64,000 nucleotides of DNA from a virus. The translations under genes were made by a program, and so were the position numbers. The stretch lies in the IMG/VR virus record IMGVR_UViG_3300005613_000024, positions 1 to 64,000 of that record; one strand, given 5' to 3'. Positions 1 through 7,528 of this stretch are shown piece by piece (the first letter of the stretch is position 1; the number at the start of each line of letters is the position of its first letter). A model generated the notes under the pieces. That model searched no databases. It was not told where the DNA came from and was given only the letters and a program-made list of their open reading frames with translations.

Positions 1-408
1 ATTAGCGTGAGTATGGTCATCGTCAACTGCTGATTTTACTTCAGCCGCAGTAACTTCATTCGCTCCACCTTCGTCTAATTTCGTATCTGTATTTTGAGTA
101 TGTTTCTTAGAAACAGCATCATCTATATCCGCAGTTGAAGAGCTTGGTTTATTATTAATGTTTGACCAATCAACAGAAATTGCAGAGCCTATTTCTTTCC
201 AATCTGATAAACTTCCACTTGAAGCGGAAATACCCCAAGTATACATTTTATCAGTATCGGCAGTAATTCTTACATCATTTTCTGTATTTCCAGTTACAGG
301 TAGACTGTTATAAGTGTCAACCCCGTCTTTCAAATGAAAAGCTGAATCGGCTCTAATTAAAGTTAAATTTCCCGTAAACGGATTAACTATTGCTTTGTAT
401 GCCGCCAT
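1..408 (-). CDS. Phage tail-fibre-like structural protein, N-terminal part (runs off left edge)
   Basis: An open frame of 136 codons starts at the ATG at 408, six bases after a strong AGGAG site, and continues past base 1. The protein begins MAAYKAIVNPFTGNLTLIR. It has a short beta-rich head and then a linker with DAVSKKHTQNTDTKLDEGG and VTAAEVKSAVDDDHTH. Asp/Thr/Ala/His-rich linkers of this kind are common in phage tail fibres and other virion proteins. The head-domain function and full length cannot be seen. It lies just downstream of the 439-1254 gene, in what looks like the late, structural part of the genome. Confidence 0.6.
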   Translation of the reverse strand, partial: MAAYKAIVNPFTGNLTLIRADSAFHLKDGVDTYNSLPVTGNTENDVRITADTDKMYTWGISASSGSLSDWKEIGSAISVDWSNINNKPSSSTADIDDAVSKKHTQNTDTKLDEGGANEVTAAEVKSAVDDDHTHAN

Positions 409-438
409 TAGTAATCTCCTTACAATTTATAAAAAATC

Positions 439-1254
439 TTAGTTTTCTTTATATTTTTTTGAATCTAGTAAATATGGTTTACTGTCTACAAATTCGTCTA
501 TATCTTCTTGTTTAGCATCGTCTATTTCAATAATTTTATATTCGTTTTCTAAAACCCAATCTATATATTTAACACTAGTTCTTAAATATCTCGCCGCCTG
601 TTCTTTTGTGATTTTATTTTCTCGAACATCTTTCATTATTTCAATATTATATAAAAATCTTCCAGAAAAAGCGGGATGTTTTAAAATTTCAAAATTTTCT
701 TTATTACATCTTCTTCTTATTAAAACTGGAATCGCATCTTTTTTTCCACAATTTTTACAAATAAATGGACTCCAAAAAGTAAATTCATTGCGATGAAAGG
801 CTATATAAACTTTCATCTTTTTTTCCCATTCTTGTAAAGCAGTTAAATCGTCTTTTTCTTTTTTTCCAATTATACCTGCTTTTTCCTTTAATTCCCAAAT
901 ACGACTTTCTACATTGTGCAAACTTTGAATTAATTTATCTGGAACAAATTTCGTGTTTTCGTCTGCTGTGATTTTGCTGATTTCTTTTTGTATATTTTCT
1001 TTTAAAACTTCTTCATAAGTTAAATCAGCAACATTTTGTATATCTGTAAAAGTTTCAAATTCATAATTTTGCAAATAACTATCAAAAATCTGTTCAGCAA
1101 GTTTTATATCTTCTGAGGATTCAAAACGATTTTTAATCTTTATCTGTTTCTTCCAAACATTAACCTGAGCAATTTTTTCAATTGTAGATTTATCTTTTTT
1201 CTTATACTGCTTAAGTTTGCTTAACTTTTTGACTTCATTTTCTAAATCAGTCAT
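439..1254 (-). CDS. Zinc-finger and HTH-containing phage protein, possibly small terminase or packaging related
   Basis: A 271-residue protein starting MTDLENEV. I chose the ATG at 1254 because an AAGGTAAGG-like site precedes it and because the longer reading (from 1287) runs through a terminator hairpin. A lysine-rich N-terminus is followed by helices, a Cys pair (CKNC) with a further Cys about 18 residues on, then an HTH-like stretch (ENKITKEQAARYLRTS) near the C-terminus. A DNA-binding fold plus metal site next to a structural gene would suit a small terminase or regulator. No diagnostic motif proves this, so the function is unknown. Confidence 0.75.
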   Translation of the reverse strand: MTDLENEVKKLSKLKQYKKKDKSTIEKIAQVNVWKKQIKIKNRFESSEDIKLAEQIFDSYLQNYEFETFTDIQNVADLTYEEVLKENIQKEISKITADENTKFVPDKLIQSLHNVESRIWELKEKAGIIGKKEKDDLTALQEWEKKMKVYIAFHRNEFTFWSPFICKNCGKKDAIPVLIRRRCNKENFEILKHPAFSGRFLYNIEIMKDVRENKITKEQAARYLRTSVKYIDWVLENEYKIIEIDDAKQEDIDEFVDSKPYLLDSKKYKEN

Positions 1255-1270
1255 TACCTTACCTTTTGTT

Positions 1271-1298
1271 AAATAAAAAAACCACACGAAAGTGTGGT
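1271..1298 (-). terminator. Rho-independent terminator, minus strand
   Basis: On the minus strand a perfect 7-bp stem ACCACAC/GTGTGGT with a TTTC loop is followed at once by TTTTTTATTT. It would stop transcripts coming from the HNH gene upstream, and so separates that unit from the structural-side genes at 1-1254. The plus strand has no T-run after the stem. Confidence 0.85.
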
Positions 1299-1377
1299 AT
1301 ATACAGTCTTATCTTACATCTTTATTAGAGTAATTAAAATAAATTTTTAAATTTGAATATTGAGATTTAAACATTGG

Positions 1378-1485
1378 GATTAAAGGATTTACCTTTAATC
1401 ATAGAAATGAATAGACATTAACTCAAGACAAGCCTTTTCGTATAGTCTATTATGATGATTTGTGACCGAAGACCGTGCTTCGGTC
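1378..1485. repeat. Chain of perfect inverted repeats between HNH gene and terminator
   Basis: Three dyads lie in the 200-base gap after the HNH gene. GATTAAAGG/CCTTTAATC spans 1378-1400 (9 bp, 5-nt loop). An AATAGAC/GTCTATT pair lies between about 1412 and 1452. GACCGAAG/CTTCGGTC spans 1464-1485 (8 bp), with an alternative overlapping 7-bp stem AAGACCG/CGGTCTT at 1469-1487. None has a U-run. They suggest a folded 3' untranslated RNA or remains of a mobile intron-like element. Confidence 0.5.
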
Positions 1486-1503
1486 TTGAAGTGACTGTAA
1501 ACA

Positions 1504-1977
1504 CTAAACTTTTTTATTTTTATTCGAGTGTTGACTCGAAACAGTTTTAAAATTTAATATGGTCTTTTTATTTTTTCTATTAATATTAGATTTTTTACTA
1601 TTTTCTGATAATTCAATAAACTGACAATTCTCGTAAGTATAATGTCCGTCATTATCTTTTCTATCAATCGACGGTCTCTTTAATAAATAGCCTTTATCTC
1701 GAAACCAAAGTTTCTTTACTTCTCCTTCAGTGATTAAAAATTTAATACCTCGTTCATCGTAATAAAGATAACTATTGTGTTTGATATTATTACATCTTTT
1801 TCTAGCATTACTAAAAGAATTATGCCAGGGCTTTATTTTTTTAAGTGTAGCTCTAAATTCTTTCGAATTCTGTCTTGAACATTCTCTGCACCACCAATTA
1901 AATCCATCTGCCTTTGAACTATCCTTATTAAATTGGTCTAACTCTTTGAAAATTTTACATTTTGAACATCTTTTCAT
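1504..1977 (-). CDS. HNH-type homing endonuclease
   Basis: A 157-residue protein. Two N-terminal Cys pairs (CSKC and CREC) form a zinc-finger-like domain. The C-terminal half carries an HNH-type core with KKLWFRDKGYLLKRPSIDR and DNDGHYTYENCQFIELSEN, a pattern typical of free-standing and intron-borne phage HNH nucleases. The core is closely similar to that of the HNH gene at 47933-48559, so the two are paralogues. It has its own promoter about 320 bases upstream and a terminator downstream, so it looks like an independent mobile gene. There is no interrupted host gene around it. Confidence 0.85.
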   Translation of the reverse strand: MKRCSKCKIFKELDQFNKDSSKADGFNWWCRECSRQNSKEFRATLKKIKPWHNSFSNARKRCNNIKHNSYLYYDERGIKFLITEGEVKKLWFRDKGYLLKRPSIDRKDNDGHYTYENCQFIELSENSKKSNINRKNKKTILNFKTVSSQHSNKNKKV

Positions 1978-2298
1978 TAAATTTTATATCTTTTTTAAAT
2001 TTTTAAAATATATTCATATTATCTTTTTTATAGAAACGTCTTTCTATATAACTTTGAACAATAATATTTAATTGAAAGCTTTTCCACTTTCTGTTCATCA
2101 TACCCTGCTTGCAATCAGTCAAAGATGGTCTTAATGAACTATTTTGGGATTCAATAACTCTTTTCGAGTCTTATCAAAGACGCTTGGCGACTTCTCAAAG
2201 AAGTCAAAAAGAGATTAATTTCTGTAACTTGTTGATATTAAAGAAAATGTAAAAAAATAACAAAAAGAAAGACACACTTTCTCCTAAAGCTCTTTCTA
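1978..2298 (-). other. Long untranslated leader of the HNH gene
   Basis: About 320 bases separate promoter and HNH start. On the minus strand it contains small perfect stems: GACTTC/GAAGTC with a 5-nt loop near 2185-2205, and TAGAAA/TTTCTA with a 4-nt loop near 2031-2046. The only open frame is a 31-codon ATG frame near 2098, with weak support. No tRNA-like fold was recognised. A structured leader or relic intron half is possible. Confidence 0.35.
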
Positions 2299-2332
2299 TA
2301 AGTATAACATATTTTTTGTTGTTTGTCAAGAG
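2299..2332 (-). promoter_or_regulatory. Sigma70-type promoter with extended -10 (minus strand)
   Basis: On the minus strand TTGACA (2329-2324), 17 bp, then TATACT (2306-2301) with an upstream TG (TGTTATACT). The whole 34-bp block is identical, in inverted orientation, to the promoter block at 18654-18687. It should drive the HNH gene at 1504-1977. Confidence 0.85.
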
Positions 2333-2379
2333 CAAGGCTCTAACATATTGATATATATACAGTTACAATAAAAACTCTT

Positions 2380-2436
2380 AAAAAAAATTCCCAAAAAATG
2401 TTGTAAGTCCTTTATTTGCAACAAAAATTCTGGGAT
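2380..2436 (-). terminator. Likely terminator of the minus-strand 2605-5283 unit
   Basis: On the minus strand an imperfect hairpin (TCCCAGAA and GTTG pairing with CAAC and TTTTGGGA across an internal loop) is followed by AATTTTTTTT. It lies after the metallophosphatase gene and before the next promoter, where a terminator is expected. The stem is interrupted, so support is moderate. Confidence 0.45.
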
Positions 2437-2497
2437 TAATTATTTTTTATTCTTAAATTTTTTTAAAAAAATTATAAATCGCTGAAATCAATAAAAG

Positions 2498-2598
2498 AAA
2501 ACGCTTTTTGTCAACTTATAGTTAATTCTTATACCCTTTATGTAATAAAAAACGCTTTCTTTATCAAAAAATTTCAAGAAAACGCTCACTTATACCCT
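2498..2598. repeat. Short direct repeats in the 3' region of the metallophosphatase gene
   Basis: AAAACGCT occurs three times (2498, 2549, 2579) and CTTATACCCT twice (2528 and 2589) within 100 bases just downstream of the 2605 stop codon. The rest of the 2437-2604 gap is plain AT-rich sequence. The repeats may be protein-binding sites or slippage products. No function is visible. Confidence 0.5.
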
Positions 2599-2604
2599 AT
2601 CGGG

Positions 2605-3231
2605 CTAAATCTCAATAATTGTAGCTTTATGAGTTAATGCATATTTTTCATCCAAAAGACTAGCATTGTAAAAAGTAGTATCTCCTATCTTTTTTGATGT
2701 TCCACCTTCATTATGAAGATGACCACCTATTTGAATTTTAATATCTCTTTTAAAAATCTCTCTCGCTAATACTTCACAGCCACAATGCTCGTTACAGTAA
2801 TTTGTATCTAAAATTCCATAAGGCATTGTATGTGTCGCTAAAATATCCAAAGACTTTGGTGTGTGTTTCCATATTTCTTTAGCTTCTAATGACCTTCTAG
2901 TATACATAAAAGACCAGTTATTAAATTCAGGAGAATAAGGAGAGCCATAAATTCTCAATCCCTCTATTTCAATCAAATCTTCTTGTAAGTAGAAAGCATT
3001 AGTAAATAAAGATTTCGCCATGTCTTTTCCAATTTTCTCAATATAAGTATCATGATTACCAGCGACGAAAATCTTCCAATCATAATTTTGCTTACCAAAC
3101 CATCTATTAGCATATTCTAATTCATTCAAACTTGTTATATGAAAATCTCCACAATGAATTAAAATATCTCCCTTTGGCAAAATTAATTCATGTTCAGAAC
3201 CATGAGTATCGCTAATTGCAATAATTTTCAT
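2605..3231 (-). CDS. Calcineurin-like metallophosphoesterase
   Basis: A 208-residue protein with the full metallophosphoesterase signature: SDTHG near residue 7, HCGDFH near 27, VAGNHDTY near 56, THTMPYG near 134 and GGHLHNEG near 170. These supply the two-metal site that cleaves phosphomonoesters or phosphodiesters. The short, single-domain layout resembles the MPPED/UPF0046 branch. It is last in a tightly packed minus-strand operon that also carries an RNA ligase and an HD phosphohydrolase, which hints at RNA or nucleotide metabolism. The substrate is not evident. Its start overlaps the previous stop by one base (TAATG). Confidence 0.9.
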   Translation of the reverse strand: MKIIAISDTHGSEHELILPKGDILIHCGDFHITSLNELEYANRWFGKQNYDWKIFVAGNHDTYIEKIGKDMAKSLFTNAFYLQEDLIEIEGLRIYGSPYSPEFNNWSFMYTRRSLEAKEIWKHTPKSLDILATHTMPYGILDTNYCNEHCGCEVLAREIFKRDIKIQIGGHLHNEGGTSKKIGDTTFYNASLLDEKYALTHKATIIEI

Positions 3232-3356
3232 TATTCATCCTTGTTGTCTTCGCCCACAAGATTATATCCGCAAACAGGGCAAGTATCCAAATCTCCTCTT
3301 TTCCCTATAAATGAATCACATCTTGGGCAAATTATATCATCATTTTGATTTGACAT
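3231..3356 (-). CDS. Small zinc-ribbon protein
   Basis: A 41-residue protein starting MSNQNDDIICPRCDSF. It has two Cys pairs (CPRC and CPVC), a compact zinc ribbon. The ATG at 3356 follows an AAGGAG site and the stop overlaps the start of the metallophosphoesterase, so the two are probably translationally coupled. The role is unknown; it could bind nucleic acid or act as an adaptor. Confidence 0.75.
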   Translation of the reverse strand: MSNQNDDIICPRCDSFIGKRGDLDTCPVCGYNLVGEDNKDE

Positions 3357-3365
3357 TTTAACTCC

Positions 3366-3518
3366 TTAATTGTAAAATCCTATTGAAAATTCAAAATTTA
3401 AAAATGTAACTATAATTTCTGTACTTATTTTATCATTATGCCATAATAATGATAACACTTCCAAATAATTATTTTTCTCTTTCCATAAACTAATAATTGA
3501 CCCATAAAAACGTTTCAT
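3366..3518 (-). CDS. Small hypothetical protein
   Basis: A 50-residue frame starting MKRFYGSIISLWKEK. It uses the second of two nearby ATGs because AAGGAG lies at good spacing and the first ATG frame closes after ten codons. The protein is hydrophobic and aromatic with no recognised domain. It sits between the RNA ligase and the zinc-ribbon gene in the same operon. Confidence 0.55.
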   Translation of the reverse strand: MKRFYGSIISLWKEKNNYLEVLSLLWHNDKISTEIIVTFLNFEFSIGFYN

Positions 3519-3559
3519 ACATTTCTCCTTTTTAACTATTAACGATATTCTGTTTTTTA

Positions 3560-4462
3560 TTAGAAATTATTCTTTGCTAAATACTCTTTATACCACTCTG
3601 CCAATCCTTTTGTTGACTGTCGTAATAATTCTCTACTAAATTCTTTCCACAAAAATTCACAAATTTCTTCTTTACATTCTTCAGTTATATCCAAATTAAC
3701 ACGCTTCATTAATTTTCCAATATCTTTAGGAGATTCTTCAAGTTCTCCATTATCTCTTAAATAAAATAATGATTTTAACCATCTTGCTTCTGTTTGATAT
3801 TTTTCTTTAAAAGTTTCCCATCTTCCTTTTACTGTTTTTTCTCTTTTCCAATTTTTATCATGAACTTCTTTAAATTCTTCAGAAACATATTTAGCACACA
3901 TTATTGGAATTATATGACCACCAAGCATTAAATCTTTATGATAATTTTTAATAACTATTCCTTCAATTTTTGATTTACCTAAAAAACTCGTAGTTTGCAA
4001 CATTTTTTTTAATTCTTCAAAATTTTCAATTTTTCCTTTAAATAAAACAGGCACACTTTCAATATCAATCATATCGGCATAAGAGGATAACATTTGTGAT
4101 TTTGATAAAAATCTATCTTCTTTAAAAAAATAAACACCAAAAAGAACGAAGTGATTTTTTGGAATTCTTCCATAAGATAACACATTATGATTTGACTTTT
4201 TCAAATATTCCATATAAAACTGAGTATCATTAGGAATTTTGTCTTTAACTGATAGCAAATAATCAATTCCTTCTTTAAACAATTTATCGGGACAGTCTTG
4301 TTGTTGAATTCTTCCCCTGCTTCTAAAAATTAGTTCATTGTCAATTTTTGCTACCGAAAATTGACTCCCATCAATTTTTTCAGTAACTTCAACCTCATCT
4401 TCAAATATATCTTGAACATATCTTTGACCAACAGCAAATATTTTTGGAAATGCTTTTATCAT
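3560..4462 (-). CDS. RNA ligase, T4 Rnl2-like family
   Basis: A 300-residue nucleotidyltransferase. Motif I is EKIDGSQF with the adenylated lysine at about residue 29. FRSRGR follows near 47, motif IV EGIVIKNY is near 168, and a motif V-like region AKYVSEEFKEVH is near 190. This pattern and length match Rnl2-type RNA ligases, which seal 3'-OH/5'-phosphate nicks in RNA with ATP. Phages use such enzymes to repair tRNAs cut by host defence nucleases, and repair is the likeliest role here. No tRNA or polynucleotide kinase gene is recognised nearby. The start overlaps the stop of the small Cys-rich gene (ATGA). Confidence 0.85.
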   Translation of the reverse strand: MIKAFPKIFAVGQRYVQDIFEDEVEVTEKIDGSQFSVAKIDNELIFRSRGRIQQQDCPDKLFKEGIDYLLSVKDKIPNDTQFYMEYLKKSNHNVLSYGRIPKNHFVLFGVYFFKEDRFLSKSQMLSSYADMIDIESVPVLFKGKIENFEELKKMLQTTSFLGKSKIEGIVIKNYHKDLMLGGHIIPIMCAKYVSEEFKEVHDKNWKREKTVKGRWETFKEKYQTEARWLKSLFYLRDNGELEESPKDIGKLMKRVNLDITEECKEEICEFLWKEFSRELLRQSTKGLAEWYKEYLAKNNF

Positions 4463-4617
4463 TTTATTTTCTCCTCAAACTTTGTATATCTTCCTTGAAT
4501 TTTGAAACAGTCTTTGCATTTACTTTTAAAATTTAAACACTTCTCTCCTTTAAAGCACTTACATTCGTTTTTAACTTTCCCTGTAAAGATTGTAAAAGAT
4601 TTATTTAAATATTTCAT
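4459..4617 (-). CDS. Small cysteine-rich protein
   Basis: A 52-residue protein with five Cys in a tight cluster (CKC, then CLNF, CKDC), suggesting a metal-binding knuckle. It starts one base after the HD gene stop and ends by an ATGA overlap with the RNA ligase, so it is part of the same transcript. No family recognised. It could be a small partner of the ligase. Confidence 0.65.
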   Translation of the reverse strand: MKYLNKSFTIFTGKVKNECKCFKGEKCLNFKSKCKDCFKIQGRYTKFEEKIK

Positions 4618-4618
4618 T

Positions 4619-5017
4619 TTATCTATTATCGCCAGAGCCTTTAATCTTTCCTCTTTGGTGTCTATCAGCTAATTTTAAAATGATACCTCTTTGTGTATGT
4701 AATCTTGGAAAATAATATCCTTTTGTTTTATCTCCTTCATGAGTAACTTCCATCACTAAATCAGCTACTTCATATCCAAATTTATTTTTAATTTCGTCAT
4801 AGGTAGTATTTGTATCTTCAATTAAATCATGTAAAAAAGCCGATTGTATTAATATTGCGTCTTCTGAACATATAGTATCTATTATTCTTGCAACTTGACA
4901 AACATGAGCAGTAAAATAAGGAAACCCATTATCATCTTTTTGATTTCTATGTTTCTTTTCAGCAAACATATATGCTTTTTTAACAATAGCTTCATTTTTT
5001 GCAAATAAATCTTTCAT
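4619..5017 (-). CDS. HD-domain phosphohydrolase resembling the (p)ppGpp hydrolase domain of SpoT/MESH1
   Basis: A 132-residue protein with the HD fold signature of the RelA/SpoT hydrolase domain: AEKKHRNQ (His23), FTAHVCQVA (His38), FLHDLIEDT (His63, Asp64, Glu67, Asp68) and ILKLADR (Asp118). This order matches the manganese-dependent enzymes that remove pyrophosphate from (p)ppGpp. The protein stops soon after LADR, so it is shorter than MESH1-type enzymes and lacks their C-terminal helices. A phage could use it to damp the stringent response; another nucleotide substrate is also possible. It overlaps the preceding gene by four bases. Confidence 0.8.
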   Translation of the reverse strand: MKDLFAKNEAIVKKAYMFAEKKHRNQKDDNGFPYFTAHVCQVARIIDTICSEDAILIQSAFLHDLIEDTNTTYDEIKNKFGYEVADLVMEVTHEGDKTKGYYFPRLHTQRGIILKLADRHQRGKIKGSGDNR

Positions 5018-5283
5018 TCGTTTTTTCTTCCTTTAGCAATTTTGTATGAAGATTTACCTTCTTTATCTACATCAATTGACAAAACATTTTTGTTTTTTGA
5101 AGCGTGTTCTTTTAAAAGTTCATCCTTAGTTAATTCTGTCGCTCCAATAGGTTTCTGTCCTTTTTCTTTCATAACTTCTAAAAATTCTTCATCCATTGAA
5201 TCGCCAGGTTTCTTACCATTAGCTTTAGCTCTTCTGATTACTTCTTGATAATCTTCGATTGTTATATTATAAAGATAATTCAT
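5014..5283 (-). CDS. Hypothetical protein, first gene of a minus-strand operon
   Basis: An 89-residue, charged protein without recognised domain (starts MNYLYNITIEDYQEV). The ATG at 5283 follows AAAAAGGAT. The promoter at 5303-5331 puts the transcription start only a dozen bases upstream, making this the first gene of the operon that runs to 2605. Confidence 0.7.
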   Translation of the reverse strand: MNYLYNITIEDYQEVIRRAKANGKKPGDSMDEEFLEVMKEKGQKPIGATELTKDELLKEHASKNKNVLSIDVDKEGKSSYKIAKGRKNE

Positions 5284-5302
5284 TTATTTTATCCTTTTTA
5301 GT

Positions 5303-5331
5303 AGTATAACATATTATTTTTCATTTGTCAA
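5303..5331 (-). promoter_or_regulatory. Sigma70-type promoter with extended -10 (minus strand)
   Basis: On the minus strand TTGACA (5331-5326), 17 bp, TATACT (5308-5303), preceded by TG. It lies inside the 3' end of the upstream gene (5314-5718) and drives the 5283-2605 operon with a leader of only about 13 bases. Confidence 0.85.
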
Positions 5332-5718
5332 ATATTTTTGTTCAAAATCCCACATTATATCTTCTACACTAATTGAATTATATTTATCAAAACTTTCTCT
5401 ACCATTGCCATCAAAGTTAGTTAAAATATAAAACATATCTCTGTGACAGTCTAACTTATTCTTTGCGTAGCGTTCTCTTCTTCTATGTGCATTATACCAA
5501 ATAGGTTCTCTAAAATAAGATTCTATCTTTTTCTCTTCCCATTCCACATCAAGCAAATAATCTAATTTCTTTTTATTTTTCAAATATTTCTTATATAGTT
5601 TATCTAATCTATTTTTAGCTTTTATAATTTCTTCAGAAGTATGATTTGCTCCATTATGTCTACGACAAAGAGATTCTGCTAAACCTTTTGGTAATTTCAT
5701 CGTAAGTTTTTTATTCAT
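5314..5718 (-). CDS. Hypothetical basic protein
   Basis: A 134-residue, lysine/arginine-rich protein beginning MNKKLTMKLPKGLAE. It has a coiled, basic middle (KKYLKNKKKLDYLL) and an aromatic segment near residue 70. No family recognised. The ATG is preceded by a CAGGAG site. Its 3' end contains the next promoter. Confidence 0.7.
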   Translation of the reverse strand: MNKKLTMKLPKGLAESLCRRHNGANHTSEEIIKAKNRLDKLYKKYLKNKKKLDYLLDVEWEEKKIESYFREPIWYNAHRRRERYAKNKLDCHRDMFYILTNFDGNGRESFDKYNSISVEDIMWDFEQKYLTNEK

Positions 5719-5735
5719 TTTATACTCCTGATATA

Positions 5736-5775
5736 ATACATTATGTATAATAAAACATCATAACTGATGAGTTAT
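5736..5775. promoter_or_regulatory. Cluster of operator-like dyads upstream of the 5718 start
   Basis: ATACAT-T-ATGTAT spans 5736-5748, and ATAACT/AGTTAT (5760-5775) overlaps CATCA/TGATG (5756-5769). They lie within 60 bases of the downstream start codon on the minus strand, where a repressor or activator could bind. No consensus promoter of the window's usual type is present here. Confidence 0.35.
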
Positions 5776-5815
5776 AGACAAATAATGCATATAAAGTATC
5801 AAAAGTGATGTGTTA

Positions 5816-6487
5816 TTATAAATTTTTTAAATAAACCCTATTTCCTTCTTTTTTTCTTTCTAAATATAACTCTTTAATAACATTAGTATTTATTAAATTA
5901 GCTAAACAGCTACTAGCACTTCTATGATGAGCGTAGTGATGCTTTATATTTTTAATAGCTTCTTTTAATAAGCACCCATTATTTTTTTCAACATAAGCTA
6001 TTAATCTTTCCACTGTAAATTTAAAAGGAGTTAGTCTATTTCCTGAATTATTCCCTGCTTTAGCAAATGTTTTGTGTCGCTCTGTCAAAGCATTGATTAA
6101 ATGTTTATGTCTTAATTCTTGTTCTGTCGCTTCTAAATATTCATCTATCTTATATTCGTTATACCAATTCTCAGAAACTCTTAAAATACCAATATTTAAT
6201 AATCTACAAATCTTTCTGCGAAACGAAGTAAATTTTGAATAAGGAATCGCAATAGATACATAATTCGCAAAATCTCTCCACTCATCTGCCTGGTGCATCA
6301 CTTTGAATCCAAAATTTAATTTACATTCAATTATCCAATATTTTCCATTTTTCTCTGCAACAATATCAGCTATGCTTCCTGAATTAAAACATTGAACTTC
6401 TTGATAAACAGTCCACTCATTCTTTTTTAGCCAATTAACTATCACTTCTGCAAATTCTTCTTCTGAATTAAATTTTAAGCTTTTCAT
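5816..6487 (-). CDS. PD-(D/E)XK nuclease-like protein with C-terminal winged-helix-like region
   Basis: A 223-residue protein. Residues 1-110 fit the restriction-endonuclease fold: GSIADIVAEK places the catalytic Asp near 40 and WIIECKLNF gives the E-x-K pair near 54-56, after an N-terminal helix with EEFAEVIVNWLKK. The second half (about 150-220) looks like a winged helix that could bind DNA. It could be a DNA-cleaving or repair enzyme, or a domesticated restriction-type nuclease. It is encoded with the 6484-6759 gene by a four-base overlap. Confidence 0.7.
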   Translation of the reverse strand: MKSLKFNSEEEFAEVIVNWLKKNEWTVYQEVQCFNSGSIADIVAEKNGKYWIIECKLNFGFKVMHQADEWRDFANYVSIAIPYSKFTSFRRKICRLLNIGILRVSENWYNEYKIDEYLEATEQELRHKHLINALTERHKTFAKAGNNSGNRLTPFKFTVERLIAYVEKNNGCLLKEAIKNIKHHYAHHRSASSCLANLINTNVIKELYLERKKEGNRVYLKNL

Positions 6488-6759
6488 AACAATTTTCGCT
6501 CTTCTATAAAAATAATGTTACGTATCTTGCGAATATTATCTTGTATTTCAAATAATTCATCAGTGTATTGTTTATCTAACTCCATTCTTTTTTCTGTTGA
6601 AATAGATAAATATTCTTTTATATCTTTTCTCATCTTTAAGTAATCTTTAGTCTTTAACATATTGAATTTCCATAACTTATCTATTTTATCTCTAATAGAT
6701 TTTTCTTCATTCGACATGAATATAATGGTCTGATTTAGCCAATATGTTAGATTTTTCAT
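6484..6759 (-). CDS. Hypothetical helical protein
   Basis: A 91-residue, mostly alpha-helical, charged protein with no recognised domain. Its ATG lies seven bases after a perfect -10 hexamer, so the transcript would start at the ATG itself with no room for a ribosome binding site. A second in-frame ATG, 14 codons on, also lacks a good site. It is four-base coupled to the nuclease-like gene. Confidence 0.65.
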   Translation of the reverse strand: MKNLTYWLNQTIIFMSNEEKSIRDKIDKLWKFNMLKTKDYLKMRKDIKEYLSISTEKRMELDKQYTDELFEIQDNIRKIRNIIFIEERKLL

Positions 6760-6765
6760 ATATTA

Positions 6766-6794
6766 AGTATAACACATCAATATCTATTTGTCAA
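6766..6794 (-). promoter_or_regulatory. Sigma70-type promoter with extended -10 (minus strand)
   Basis: On the minus strand TTGACA (6794-6789), 17 bp, TATACT (6771-6766) with upstream TG. It overlaps the stop region of the zinc protease gene and drives 6759-5816. The hexamer ends six bases before the next ATG. Confidence 0.85.
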
Positions 6795-7228
6795 GAGTTT
6801 AAATACAGTTTTTTATATAATATTTCTGCAATTTTATCTGCATTTTTTTCTAATTTTTTATTCTGATGATTTCCTTGAAATTCTAAATAATTTTCACTTG
6901 TTGCATATCTATTAAACCATTCGTTATGATGAAAATATTGAAAATAATGAGCCATTTCGTGAAAAATTGCCAGTATTATATGTTCTTTAGAATTTAGTTT
7001 ATTTAATTCTATATCGTACCCTCTAAAAACAACAACATCTATTTTTATTTGACAAAGATTCATACATAATAATTCATTTCTGCTTAAATCAAATTCAACT
7101 CCCATTTCTATTGGCAGATTATCAAAATGTGCAATATATATTTGAATTTTTGGCAATTTTAAATATCTTCTTGCTTTATTTGCCCAATACAATGTTTCTT
7201 TTTTATTTAAATGATATTTCTTTTTCAT
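6791..7228 (-). CDS. Putative zinc metallopeptidase (HExxH, SprT/WLM-like)
   Basis: A 145-residue protein with FHEMAHYFQYFHH at 89-101. The HExxH motif gives two zinc-binding His and the catalytic Glu, with extra His just after. Size and single-domain form resemble SprT-like or phage M-family metallopeptidases. The substrate is unknown. The ATG at 7228 is seven bases after a perfect TATAAT, so the mRNA may be leaderless. It is the first gene leftward from the non-coding divergent region. Confidence 0.75.
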   Translation of the reverse strand: MKKKYHLNKKETLYWANKARRYLKLPKIQIYIAHFDNLPIEMGVEFDLSRNELLCMNLCQIKIDVVVFRGYDIELNKLNSKEHIILAIFHEMAHYFQYFHHNEWFNRYATSENYLEFQGNHQNKKLEKNADKIAEILYKKLYLNS

Positions 7229-7234
7229 GTAATA

Positions 7235-7263
7235 ATTATAACATATTTTCTTTTAATTGTCAA
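7235..7263 (-). promoter_or_regulatory. Full-consensus sigma70 promoter (minus strand)
   Basis: On the minus strand TTGACA (7263-7258), 17 bp, TATAAT (7240-7235) with an extended TG two bases upstream. Both hexamers match consensus exactly, so this should be one of the strongest promoters in the window. Confidence 0.9.
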
Positions 7264-7528
7264 GGGTATGAATAAAAAATAACGAATATTAATTTTAACT
7301 CTTTTATTCTCAAATAGTTACACGATATATTTTTTATGTATTTTATTAAATTTGTATATATTTGCTCTATTTCGCTCCCGTTACCCTATTTTTTAAGGGT
7401 ATTTTACTTAATTTGCTCTTTTTTAATATGCTTATTTTATCTCTTTAATTACTAAATTAATGCCCATTAATATTTAATTAATTCACTATATACAGTAATA
7501 AATAAAGAAATAATAAAAAAAATTTAAG

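Noticed and set aside
1255-1287. Longer N-terminus for the 439-1254 gene
   Set aside because: The added codons run through the terminator hairpin and T-run; the ATG at 1254 has a ribosome site.
1300-2298. Group I intron around the HNH gene
   Set aside because: Some stems and a GACTATA-like string fit, but the matching TAGTC strand of P7 is not found in the right order and there is no split gene on either side. Kept only as a structured region.
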